This document shows, piece by piece, positions 35,316 through 46,935 of a stretch of DNA of 64,000 nucleotides; the first letter of the stretch is position 1; each line of letters begins with the position of its first letter. The DNA is from Quillaja saponaria (taxonomy: Eukaryota > Streptophyta > Magnoliopsida > Fabales > Quillajaceae). The stretch covers positions 17,891,001 through 17,955,000 of the forward strand of contig CM055605.1 in assembly GCA_029379385.1 (NCBI GenBank), in the 5' to 3' direction. The notes under the pieces are model-generated. The model did no database searches and was not told the origin of the DNA. It saw only the letters and a program-made list of their open reading frames with translations. Both the position numbers and the translations under genes were made by a program.

Positions 35316-36030
35316 ATATTTCTTATGCTTTGCTAATTAATCTGCTAGGAATCCATACACCTTCAAAATCATAATAATACATGTGTCTCTTTCTACCCTC
35401 TAACACTAACATATGAAAATAAAAAGCATGTTCAAGAAATTTTCCATTCATTTCTTCATCATAACACTCCTTTGTCAAGGTCATTCCCAACCTTAGGTGA
35501 CATGATCATCTATAAGGAACACTACAAGAAATTACCCTATCTATCAAAAGGCAGACACAGATAATCAAATACAAATAAACAGTATTTGAGTCTGCAAACT
35601 TTATATATGCATCTGCACTTAGGCAGACTCATATAATTATTAAAAAAATTGAATACATACACTAATAATATTATGTAGACGTGAATAATGGATTAAGTTT
35701 GGCACATTTTTTCACGAGAATATCAATGTCTGCATTATTGAATATCTGAGTTCGCAGTGGTAGACGCAGATATAAAATATATACTTTTTGATAATTTATA
35801 CATTTGTATTTGCCACTTAATATACTTGCCTTAGGAGTAGCAGACACATATAATCTTCCCAGATTAAATCCCTAACCCGCAAATTTCATTTTTAGTTACC
35901 CCTTCTTCCTCCATTTCAGAAATTCAAACCTCCCTATCCTTTTCCAACTAGACCCACGGCTCACCGTCCATTGCCATCGTTGTCCTCGTCTTCCTCCACC
36001 ACCATCGAGCAGCTTCAGTTGCAGAGGTTA

Positions 36031-37170
36031 GCCATATGTCTTTCTACTAATTTTAAGCACTTGAAAATGAAATAGGGGTTCTCTGATAGAGCCAATTGGT
36101 AAATTCTTCAATAGTTAAGTCAGAAAAGGGGTTCAAACCCAATTGGTAAGTTTGATTTACTGCTGCATTGGGGTATTTTTGTTGTCAATGATTTTGATAT
36201 TGTGTTCTAGTTATTGTTTAAGCAAAAAATAGAAAAAGAAAAAAAGTGTTGCAGTTGTTTTGGTCTTTGATGGGGTTATGTTAATCAGAAACCAATCTTA
36301 GTATTCCATAGGCTGAAGTTTGTTTATTTTCTTCTTGGTAAGTTAATTTTCCAAAAAAGAAATTCCCTTTTTGTTATAGTTTATTAGGATTGACATTCTT
36401 TTAATTTAACATTTTAAAAACTTTGAATTTTCAGTTGTATCCAGTAGTACAAAAGATAAAATTAAAATTAACTCCTCTGTTTAAGGAGCTTTTGCATAGC
36501 TTAGAAGTAAAGGAAAAATAAAGTTCTCATCTTAGGGGCAATGTTGGGCTAACGAAGTTGAACTAAACCATTAAGTTAGGCTTTATAACAGGGACACTTG
36601 AAATTAATGATTAGGCACTCCGCTACCTTCTCTATACTAATAGATTCTTCCAAATGCTCCTTCTTATTGTCATCCTGCAAAACCAAATAATGGAACAAAC
36701 ATAAATACTCCCTTCCCTATAGCCTACTAGATAGAATTAATAAAATATATGAATTGTAAACTAAGGAGAAAAGAAAACAAGAACCATAGCTCATTAAACC
36801 TATAACAGCAATTTGGCTGAGTTGTAGAAAAGGGAAATGAGGTAGAAAGTTCTAAACTTTTTAGTTCTCAAACAATCCATTAGTATACAGGAAAGTAGTA
36901 AAACTTCGTTCCTTTACTTGCCCCAATTGTCTCCAGGAAAGGTACACATAAGCTAATCCCTATACTCGCTAAAGGTGATGGCCCGTGCCTATTATTTACT
37001 ATATGAGAATCTGAAGATGTGAATGCTTGGTGTTTGTGTCTACAGTTTTATTGTTCAACAACAAAGTATGTGCTAATGACCATACTTAGACTTAAATTTC
37101 TTTAACAATAGAAAGTAAGCTTACCTTTTTTGATTTATAAGGTATTCTTGCTTGTTATTACACAGTCATG
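36031..37170. other. intron-like spacer inside truncated CACTA
   Basis: No protein family recognised in either strand; composition and position between the leader-like block and the tnpA-like exons suggest transposon introns. Confidence 0.4.
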
Positions 37171-38200
37171 CCTAAGGACGTCGTACCCCCTTTCGAGGAC
37201 GTTCTAGAGCTTCATTGTCTCCATTCACAGTATCCACTATGTCTCCATCTATAGCTACACCTCTACAGCTGGAGCTCTACCTCCCAATGTTCTATTACTT
37301 GGCCCATACTCAGAGCACGTTTTGGATCTTTTTAACATGGGCTCAAATCAAATCCCATCAAGCTTGGGATCTGCACCACATGTAAGTTACGATTTCAAAC
37401 TTTGATAATCAATTTTTTTATTTATTGAATTTTTATGAATTTTATTGTTCTTACACTATTTAGCTTGTCATTATCAGGATGTCGAGCATGACGCAAATAT
37501 TGAGTCTCGAGTGAAAGACGATGTCTTCCTTGAGGCAGGCAATGTTGCTGAGTATGGTGCGGGCACAGAGATAGGGAAACGGGGCAAGAATAAGATTGTC
37601 CCTCCCTATGTTAATGAGAAGGATCACCCATTCATCCACATAACTAGAGACAAGTAAGTGAATTATCTTTATAATTTTTTATTCAACTGTATTTGTACCT
37701 TGTATTTTACTAATGTTCGTTTCTTTTTGTTTATATTGTAGAGCATTCATTCGGGACGACCCCAAGAATACCAAGGTGGGCATTACCATTTCTAGTATTA
37801 TCATGAACCGCCTTTCAGGTCCGCTCTTCCAATACCGGAAGTTCACAAAGGACACGAAAACCTTATGCTATAATGATTTTATGGTAAGTTTTGTTATATT
37901 ATTGTTTAACTTTTAATTTCATTTTAGTATGTTTTTAAATTACCAACAACATGCTTTTGTTTTGTAATTTATGTTGCAAAGACTGTTTAAGGTTATTTCT
38001 GAGTAAAATGCTACATCTCAAGCTATGTTTGAAGCAGCAATGTATTCTAGAAGTTGCGTTCAAAACTAAGTCAGAAGCAACCATCAGGCTTGCTCTCTTG
38101 GAAGGAGGACAGACACTTAGATTGCATTCTACATAATTGGTGGGAGTCTTTGTATGATGTGTGGGTGAGCCCTGACTTCTAGGTGAGTAGGTAATGATCT
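37171..38200 (+). pseudogene. tnpA-like (Ptta/En/Spm-type) exons
   Basis: Exon-like pieces: 37171-37383; 37480-37655 with DVEHDANIESRVKDDVFLEA and VPPYVNEKDHPFIHITRDK; 37741-37885 with RAFIRDDPKNTKVGITISSI and SGPLFQYRKFTKDTKTLCYN; 38010-38180 with AMFEAAMYSRS and NWWESLYDVWVSPDF. Intron-like gaps have GT...AG borders (for example donor after ...ACTAGAGACAA near 37653, acceptor TTGTAG at 37741). The layout resembles transposase_24 proteins of CACTA elements. Frame breaks near the end and loss of the 3' part make it non-functional. Confidence 0.5.
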
Positions 38201-38221
38201 TATTCATCTTTAAGTAACTAA

Positions 38222-38423
38222 AGCTTTCTATACATGAAAATTATTATTTATTTAATAATAATATCATAAGTACATAAAGGAATAAATAATATTATTAACC
38301 TATAGAATATATGATTTTAATATATTTTTTTAAGCACACTAAAATTATTCTAGTAGGCTTGTGGTCTTACCAAAAGACCCAGACTTTACTAATTAATTAG
38401 ACATGTGAAGTTACGGGTTATCA
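38222..38423 (-). repeat. truncated 3' LTR of the LARD-like element
   Basis: Matches 42830-42996 in direct orientation with scattered differences; similarity ends abruptly at ATACATGAAAAT next to the truncated CACTA. Confidence 0.8.
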
Positions 38424-38760
38424 CATTCTACCCCTTAAGAAAATTTGTCCCCAAATTTCAAAATATGAAAAAAAAACTTATACTTCAACCACAAATAACT
38501 TTTTTGAAAAAAAATAAAATCTTAATTTGGCTTCGCTATTCTGATCAAGAAACTATTTAAAAAGACGCGAGAAAAACATCGATGATAAAACAAACCAGAT
38601 TCCAAGAAGAACAATGATACAAAAAGAAAATGTTGTAGATAAGCAATTAGCCAATTCATGTTTTGATAGCATTCTAGTTGTGATTATGGCGCATTACATA
38701 ATAATAACTGGGAATCTATTAATATCTCTTTGCTCTGGAAGCTACAGACACAACCTAAGC

Positions 38761-38772
38761 TTTGATACCAAC
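38761..38772 (-). other. primer-binding site of the LARD-like element
   Basis: Minus strand TGGTATCAAAGC, two bases from the tRNA-Met-type TGGTATCAGAGC form, placed two bases after the CGTGACA LTR end. Confidence 0.7.
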
Positions 38773-38774
38773 TT

Positions 38775-41700
38775 TGTCACGACTCGAATCTAGAGTCATG
38801 ACCAGCTTGGGAACCAAGGTAAGACAAGACTCACCTCAGCTCAAGCTAGCATTAGACCTCAAATGAAGATACACTCGGGCCAAGTACCTGCAAATCTAGA
38901 AAAGAGAGTAGAATGAGTTTTAACAACCTCAGTGAGTTGGCAAGCATAATATATGGTGGGGAACAAACAAATGCACGGATAATTTAAAGACTTAAAACCT
39001 TATATGTACATTTAATAAATGATGCATCTCATAAAACCTTTCATAATTTATAAGAATAGTTTCAAGAAATACCCTTATTAAATTTTCAAAATATAATAGC
39101 TTAGCAAAGTTTTCTTTGAACATTCACAAAATTCACAAGTTTATTTAAAAAGAAATCCCTAGTATGGTGCAAAGAGTACTAAACCACAATCACTCAAGAA
39201 CTCATCCTTTAACATTTTAATTCTCTTAGCGAACCTTAAATTGTTACCTCAGGGTCAACTAATCATATTTAAATCTTATGAAATTAATGAAATCTTAAAA
39301 GACATAACTTAAAACCTCAAAGCAAAGTTACAATCAACTAATTGTCATTTTAAAAGAAAAATGTCCAAATATACAAAAATTATTGGAACCTAAGAGTTAC
39401 AAGATAAAACCCTACACTTAAAACCTATAGTGATCTAATACAAAAATCTAGATCCCACAATTAAAAATGTTATCAGAAAAGAAACCTTCATGATCACTCA
39501 AACATCTCGTAAGCTGTCACCTTAACTAGTAACATTTTATATAAAACCCTATGCCTATTACTCTAACCAAACTTCACAAGCCTAAAGTTGTATTACTAAA
39601 CTATGATTCTAGAAAAGAGTACACTACTAAAATTCAAACCTATATTATCAATTAAACTTCTAAACACCAAAAACAAAATATCAATCTAAAGTTCTAAATT
39701 ACGCCTTTAAGATCCACCAACCTAACTGGATAGCTAACAAGATATTATTGAATCTTAAAAGATTAAAAATCTTAAATTTCATTGCATTGCATACCTAGTC
39801 TTACACTGTCACCAACATTAACCAAGTAATAAAAGCTTTCAATTTTTAATAACATCAATCTAACTATACAATCTAGATATATACAAGTAACTCACACTTT
39901 AACAATATCTGACTAGAACCAGAAATGCTAAACTATAGATTCATTCAACAACCACATTTTTATTCCTATAAAAAACACAAAGAAACGGGCAACCTCTAAA
40001 CCAATGGAAGCATTTACCAATCAAACTCATTATCCTTCTTGCAAATACAAAAATTCATCAAAGTGAAGAATCAATCTTCAAATATTATATTATCAGAATA
40101 CAAAACTAGTTCTCCAACAAGGCAAGGCAACCATAAAAGGATTATTTTACACAAGATCCCATAACTGCCAAAGCCAACCATGTAATAGTAATTTGGCACC
40201 ATATAGTCTTACAAAATAAATTTCCATTTTAAAAAAAAATGTCATTTTTCATTTTCTTACTTGCATCTCAAAGCATTATGTAATTTTTATAAGAAATCAC
40301 CAAAAAATATTTCCAATATATTTTTAGAAAACACTTTCTTAGTTTCACAATAGCTACATTTAGTCATGCATCATAAATGTCCAATGGAATAGCCCATATC
40401 AATTATTCATCTTACAAAAACTGAATTATTCTAAATAAATGTGAGTTAATATATAACTTACTAATATACAAGTTAGAAATTCATAATCAGTAAACAACAT
40501 TTGAAACTCAGAGATAAAAAATAAAAAATAAAAAGAAGCTAAGGCATGAACTTTCCATTGTACAAACAGTTATGCAAACAAAATATAATACAACAACAAC
40601 AAAAATGGTTTCAACTTAAAGAAAGAACTTATTAGGTTCACAATTTAACAAAGGGCAAAGCAAAAAAAAATAAATTACTATACTTTAAGTTCAAACATAC
40701 ATATATCTAAAATATTGATTTGGAAAACATTTATAAAATATTGCATTTGGAAGAATCCAAGACAGAAATCCATATCAACCTTATCATATCTAAACAATTC
40801 CAATCCACATGCTTGGCCAAGCACGGGGCTAGCATCACCTGCTAGCTTGGGTTGAACCAAGGCGCACCAAGGCTAACAACACCGTTGTTAGCTACGGTAT
40901 TCTGATAAGATTTCTTCCGAAAACAAATTCTATCAAAACAAAATTATATCCTTCTATCATTTCACGAAAACCAAAATTCAATCATTCTCAAATCACTATT
41001 TTTCCACTACTCATGGGTTAACACCTTAAAATATAGGCACATATTCAAAAATAATAACTTAACAATGATTATCTCACAAAAAAGAAGACATGCAGCCAAT
41101 AACATCACAAGAAATCTTTTTTTTTTTTTAATAAAATGTCAATGCCCACACTACAAGTAGGCGAAAATTCCAAAAATAATTACATGTGTAAAAGACAATA
41201 CAATTCCAAAAATAATTTCATTTGTAAAGACAATATCAAAATGAAATTCATTTAACTCTATATACTCAAATTATTTAATAAAGCAAACAGTTTGTACCAA
41301 GTGCTCGTAAACAATTCATTTCCTAATAATTTCTCTTTAACATATTGTCTCATATGAAATCCTTACAACAAATCATTTCAAATCAATTTTTCTCAAAATA
41401 GATAATTTTGTATTGAATTTTTATTGTTGAATCATGATTATTTTGTTTTTATAAAACCAAGTCAACCTTAAAGAAAATGCTTGTTCACGATATTAGCCTA
41501 TAATGTTACTCATGCAAATCTAAAATCAACAGATCACCAATAATCATTTTCGTATCATACCCACAAAAATTCACTCATAAACAAATCATGTTTGAGTTAC
41601 TAAAACAATGCCACATGTTGTAGTTTCCACTCACCTAGACATTTAGAATCAAACCGGTGTCAATCTGATTTCATCCAAGACACAATCAAATGGTTGAACC

Positions 41701-42996
41701 AATTCAAATATCCATAAAGATTCAATCTATAAAATGAATAGTCAAAGAAAATAGATTACGAAACAACTCAAGAAATTCAAAAAAGATCACCGAAGTAACA
41801 ACGGAGACCAGATATATAGCTTAACTAAACTAACTTGCAAGGCCATAGTAAACTTGAACTCATCAACAGAAGGCTACTAAGAACAAAATATATTATTGTA
41901 AATGATTTTCTTTTCAAAGTCTCAATCTCACGTATTTTTTAATTATAAACGCTAAGAACTTATAGAATCACATAGGTTTTAACAAGATAAGAAAATAAGT
42001 ATTTTTCTAAGTACCTTAAAAATTGGAATAAGTATTTTTCTAAGTACCTTAAAAATTGGAATAAGTATTAGTAACTTTCAACAACTTAAAATTGTTAACT
42101 TTAGAAATAACATCTTAAATAACCCAATTAGTAATTCCTTTAAATAGATAAAATATTTTGAATTTCTAGCCACAATAAGACTTGAATATATAAACATTAT
42201 AAAATAACTTAGAGCCAAATAAATTAGTAAAGAATAATAACAACACTTACAAAGAAGTCTTGGTGTGAGAGAGGGTTGCTAAACAAATTTCCAACCATGG
42301 CAAAATGGGCGAGGAAGCCAACAAAGTATATTGTTCCACCCACAACAACATCAGCTAATAATGAGCAAGACCCAAAGATGGGTCGCTGTTAGAGACGAAA
42401 AGGTTGAGCATATGCTATAAAGAAAGCAATGGAAAGATAAGAGGATAGAAATAAAAACTATTGATCTGTGTAGTGGACAACAGAAAATGGGCTTTATATG
42501 GTGGATTTTTGAGTTTCAATTAGTTGGATCTAGAACAAAGAAATGGAAAGTCGGAAGAGGTGAACAAAGATGAATAAAGAATAAGAATAAGAATAACTAG
42601 GAAGGATTCTCGGCTGAGAAGGAGGCAAAAATGAAAAGAGAATTGGCAAACACACACATGGCAAAAAGTTAGTGGTCTCATGATGTTAAATATCTATATA
42701 AACTTTGACAATTATAAACTCATTCTCATACTTTTCATATTTTATATAGAGTATTAAAAGTAAGTTATTATTTTGTTCTTTGACATCTTTATGCAACTAG
42801 GGTTTTATATACATGAAAATAATTATTTATTCAGTGATAATATCATAGGTACATAAAAGAATAAATAATATTATTAACTTATAGAATATATAATTTTTTT
42901 TTTTAGTTCACTAAAATTATTCTAGTGGGTTTGTGATCTCACCAAAAGACCCGGACTTTACTAATTAATTAGACACGCAAAGTTTACGGGTTATCA
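38775..42996 (-). repeat. 4.2-kb 5' LTR of the LARD-like element
   Basis: Begins TG and ends CA with inverted-type termini. AT-rich and non-coding. A GC-richer block near 40795-40895 (with GCTAGCATCACCTGCTAGC palindrome) stands out and could mark the regulatory part. Holds a 33-bp tandem duplication at 41994-42067. Confidence 0.7.
41994..42067. repeat. 33-bp tandem duplication
   Basis: AATAAGTATTTTTCTAAGTA plus CCTTAAAAATTGG occurs at 41994-42026 and 42027-42059, with a partial third start. Confidence 0.95.
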
Positions 42997-43289
42997 TAAC
43001 CTTATGGTCCTATTACTAATGATAAAACTTTGATCTGGTTCTATCATATCTAATGCTGCCATTATGGCAATGACAATGGCAGTGAAAGAACTCGAGTGCT
43101 ATTGACAAGTGATGCATATGTTCATTTGAAACATGTTAATGTTTCCAAGCTCACTCGAAACCTTTCACCAGCAAGCAAAGTTCAAGTGAAGGGTCACCAA
43201 AAAAAAAAAAAAATCTTCTTGATCTTTATGAAAATACAGAAGTGATAGAAGATGTTAATTTATTTTGTCTTGTTGCAGATAGTGAACCA

Positions 43290-44800
43290 TTATTTTTTGA
43301 AGAAGCTAAAAATGACAAGAAGTGGAGACAAGCAATGGAAGAGGAGATAAAAGCCATTGAAAAAAAATGATACTTGGGAGTTGACAAGTCTTCCAAAAGA
43401 TCATAAAGCTGTTAGAGTGAAGTGGGTGTACAAGGCAAAGAAAAATGCAAAAGGAGAAGTTAAGAAGTACAAAGCGAGGCTAGTTGTGAAAGACTATACA
43501 CAAAAGTAGGAGAATTAATTATGAAGAGTTATTTGTTCCTGTTGCTCGCATATAAACAATTTGATTGTTAATCTCCTTTGTAGCCCATAAGCATTGGAAG
43601 ATTTATTAATTGGATCTAAAATCTGCTTTCCTCCATTGTTTTCTTGAAGAAAAGGTTTATGTTGAACAACCTGAGGGTTATGTAATTAAAGGGCAAGAAG
43701 ACAGTTTTGAAGTTAAAAAAGGCTTTGTATGGGCTAAAACAAGCATCAAGGGCGTGAAATAATAGACTTGACAAGTATTTTCAAGAAAATGGATTTGTTA
43801 GATGTCCACATGAATATGGACTTTATGTAAAGGCACATGACAATGGTGATGTTTTATTTGTTTTCTTTTATGTGGATGGTCTAATTTTTACAGGAAATAA
43901 TCCACCCATGTTTGAAGATTTCAAGAAGGAAATGACTTGTGAATTTGAGATGACTAACATGGGGCTAATGTCTTACTACTTGGGTTTTGAAGTGAAGCAA
44001 AATGATAGTGAAATTTTTATTTCACAAGAAGGCCATGCAAAAGATATTCTTAAGAAATTCCAAATGGTTGATAGCAACTCTATTAATACACCCATGGAAT
44101 GTGGAGTGAAGTTGTCAAAGCATCATATTGGAGAGAAGGTAGATCCCACATTATTTAGAAGTCTTATTGGAAGTATGAGATACTTGACTTGCACAAGGCC
44201 AGACATTCTTTATGATGTTGGAGTAGTGAGTCGTTACATGTAATCTCCTATTTCTACTCATATGAAACCAGGTAAAAGAATTCTTCGCTACCTAAAAGGT
44301 ACACTTAACTCTGGTCCATTTTATTCTTCTTCACATATAATACATCTTATGGGATATTGTGATAGTGATTTTTTTGGAGATTTGGATGATAGAAAAAGCA
44401 CCACAGGTTTTGTATTTTTCATGGGAAATAATGCAATTTCTTGGGTTTCAAAGAAGCATCTAATTGTTACTCTTTCAACTTGTGAGGCTGAATATGTTGA
44501 TGTTACCTCTTGCACTTGTTATGCCATTTGGTTAAGAAGATTGTTGAAAGAGCTACAAGAGCCACAAAAAGAACCAACCCAAATTTTGTTTACAACAAGT
44601 TTGCACTAGCTTTGGCATAGAATCCCGTCTTCCATGATAGAAGCAAGCATATAGACACAAGGTATCATTTCATCCATGAATGTATTGCCAAGAAAGAAAT
44701 GGAAGTCAAATTTGTGAAGTCTCTTAATCAAGTTGCTGATATTTTCACAAAACCTCTTAAATTTGAAGTCTTTCAAAAATTGAGAGAATTGCTTTGAGTA
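43290..44800 (+). pseudogene. copia RT and RNase H with stops
   Basis: RT start DKKWRQAMEEEIKAIEKK then a frameshift; KALYGLKQASRA near 43720-43755; catalytic motif YVDG at 43869-43880 where copia has YVDD, so the second aspartate is lost; SYYLGFEVKQNDSEIFISQE; FRSLIGSMRYLTCTRPDILY; RNase H GYCDSDFFGDLDDRKSTTGF and LSTCEAEYVDVTSCTCYAIW (44350-44535); then frameshifted HIDTRYHFI-type tail to about 44795. Several stops. Better preserved than the copy at 31563. Confidence 0.9.
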
Positions 44801-44827
44801 GAAAGGAAAATTAAGTTTAAGGGGACA

Positions 44828-45227
44828 TGTTGAAAATAATAAACTTTATTTTATTATGATAAATTGTTAGTGGAAGTTAGAAAGGTGTGAGTTATTTTGA
44901 TGTAATGGGTTTTAAGAGGTAGTTAATTTCTTATAATGGGTGGCTATGTGGCTATAAATTATTGTGTGCTAGTGAAAGTTTTTTTGTTGTTGTTAATGTG
45001 TAATAAAATTATAGTAATGGGTTTGAGTCCTTAATGTCTAGGGTAATGGGTGTTTAAGTTATATTAGTGCACATTTAGTTGTGTGACTTTAGAGTTACTA
45101 TTATGAGTCTTATAAATACCCATTGTATGTTTTCAATTTGATATCAAGAAAGTAGAAATTATTTTTTGAGTATTCCAATTTGTTCATCCTCTTTAATTTG
45201 TGTATTTTGCTCACCACATTTCTAACA
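44828..45227 (+). repeat. LTR of copia family A, flanked by polypurine tract and primer site
   Basis: 400 bp, TGTTGAAAATAATAAACTTT ... CACATTTCTAACA. Preceded by AAGTTTAAGGGGACA (3' LTR context) and followed by AAG then TGGTATCAGAGC (5' LTR context, 45231-45242). Contains ATAAATACCC near 45113 as a likely TATA box. Confidence 0.85.
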
Positions 45228-45242
45228 AAGTGGTATCAGAGC

Positions 45243-46845
45243 TCACCAAATTTCCAACAGTTTTCTATATCTTTATTGAGAAAATAGTATATTTTGGTTG
45301 TTTGATGAAATATTGAAAATTCAAGTGGTGATTTAAATTTCTTGAATGGACAGATTGATTAAAGCTAAGTAGATGAGGTAATGATTTCAATATTAGGGAC
45401 TTAAATTTCCTAAATTGCATCACTATTGCCTTCTACCTGCGCTTAAATATGTTATTTGGAACACTTACATACTATTTTCTAGAGAAAATTAAAAATCAGT
45501 TAGCTTTGCTTCATCTGGAAATTACCTAATTTCTCTCTTTTTGTAGCTTTTCAAAAGATCCATATCAGAGGTAACATTGGACAAATGTCTGGGTCCTCCC
45601 TTCAAGCTGAAAAGCTAGAGGTATTAATGGAGTTGTGCATATTTTCTTTCAAAATTTCAAGTTGTTACTATCACTTTAATTTATAGTCATGACTTCACAA
45701 AATGTTCTCACTGACCTTACTTTAACACTGTCTCTTGTACTTGACTGTTTCTTTCATTGACAATTTTATATGCAGGCACATTACATCGTCAGAGGAGCGC
45801 TATCCAAAGTAAATCAAGGTATAATATATCTATTATCAATGTCAAAAATTTTAAAGGTTTGATGAGTATAGAGGAGTATAACAAGAAATCCACACAAGTT
45901 ATTAACTGATATATTACTCTTAATCACAATACCCTTATATGTATACAGGATTGTTGAAGGCTCTAACATCCTGCAAAACACTGCAGAAATGCCTCTGCTG
46001 CATCTGATATGCGTAGCATTGCTTCCCAATATGCTCGTAAACAACCTGGTTATACTTCAGAGCCATTTTCTTGTTATTTATCTCCTCAAGAAACCTTGGT
46101 ATCTAGATTTTTCTTGGTGTATCCACTCACCATAAGCAAATATAAAAATCTCATGTTTTTATTTTTATTTTTTATTTTCTTAGTATTTTATATCTAAATT
46201 TTGGTAGTATAGATTACCCTGTATAAGTTTGCAGCTACTCTTTCACCATGGACTTTTTGTTCTATTTAGCAATGTGCTATATATGTTTGTTTTAATAATT
46301 CTTTCATTACTCGACGGGCTGTGTTTTTTTTATTATTACTTTTGCAAAAGTTGAAGATCGGTAGCAAAACCTTGTAACTCTCTTCTCTGAAAAAACTCTC
46401 TGAAAAGTTGATACTATTGACAAATATCAATCCCACCAGTAATTATATGTTCTTTCTTCATCCTTGTGGCGTGAACATTATTAGATGTGTCACAAGTACA
46501 ACCTGGCTGCCTTTAATACTACTCTTTTTGGGTTTGATATTACTCTAGAAATGTTTAAAAAATTAGTGTGGACACTCTTTTTGGGTTTGACAATATATTA
46601 AATTAATGTGGATTACATTTTGAAAAATTAAGCCTTAAATATTTTGAAAGAGAATATTTCTATTCCCTTAATATTAAGTTTCAAAGCTTTAATTTGTGTT
46701 TTATTTTTATTTTTATTTTTATTTGTAAAAATATCTTATTTTATCAAATTTAGAGAATACTTTAGCAGTATAAAGTCTGTTAAGCAGATCTTTTTTATTA
46801 GGAATCAGATATCTTATTCATCTTAGAGCTTTGTTCAAAGATTTA
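45243..46845 (+). other. unassigned DNA with exon-like blocks
   Basis: Three short blocks bordered by AG and GT and less AT-rich than their surroundings: 45571-45618 (MSGSSLQAEKLE), 45777-45818 (AHYIVRGALSKVNQ) and 45950-46098 (NASAASDMRSIASQYARKQP in one frame). They resemble exons of a decayed host gene, but I do not recognise the protein and the frames do not join convincingly. The rest is AT-rich. Confidence 0.3.
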
Positions 46846-46935
46846 TATGTTAGTTTTAGCTGGATTAGCTATAAATAGAGTGGCTTCTCCTTTTTTGGAT
46901 TTTACTCTAGCATTAGCTGCTATAGTGTTCATCAC
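46846..46935 (-). pseudogene. displaced movement-protein fragment of the pararetrovirus
   Basis: Minus strand reads like the movement-protein segment at about 49229-49305 (KKGEATLFIANPAKTN here). It is out of order, joined directly to the coat-protein tail at about 46936, and marks the left edge of the viral block. Confidence 0.7.

Larger units (their letters stand above)
35520..38221 (+). mobile_element. CACTA element truncated on its right
   Basis: Left terminus CACTACAAGAAATTACCCTA at 35520, preceded by GAA, matching the family at 21289. Subterminal motifs GGCAGACACAGAT and GGTAGACGCAGAT follow (35545-35780). A GC-richer first-exon-like block lies at 35930-36030, then intron-like AT-rich DNA to about 37170, then tnpA-like exons. 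No right terminus: homology breaks at the edge of the LTR fragment near 38222. Confidence 0.7.
38222..42996 (-). mobile_element. LARD-like non-coding LTR retroelement, long LTR and tiny internal domain
   Basis: On the minus strand: 5' LTR 42996-38775 (TGATAACCCGTAAAC ... CTAGATTCGAGTCGTGACA), primer site TGGTATCAAAGC at 38772-38761, a ~351-bp internal region without coding, purine tract CTTAAGGGGTAGAATG ending at 38424, then the start of a 3' LTR (TGATAACCCGTAAC, 38423-38222), cut off after about 200 bp. The two LTR starts match closely (CTAATTAATTAGACA, CCAAAAGACC). No gag or pol anywhere. Confidence 0.75.
43250..45227 (+). mobile_element. copia family A, 3' half (RT, RNase H, LTR)
   Basis: Second relative of the elements at 20056 and 31563. 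Starts abruptly in the linker before RT and ends with LTR 44828-45227. The segment 43002-43250 just before it is unassigned, with an A-tract at 43200-43214. Confidence 0.85.
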
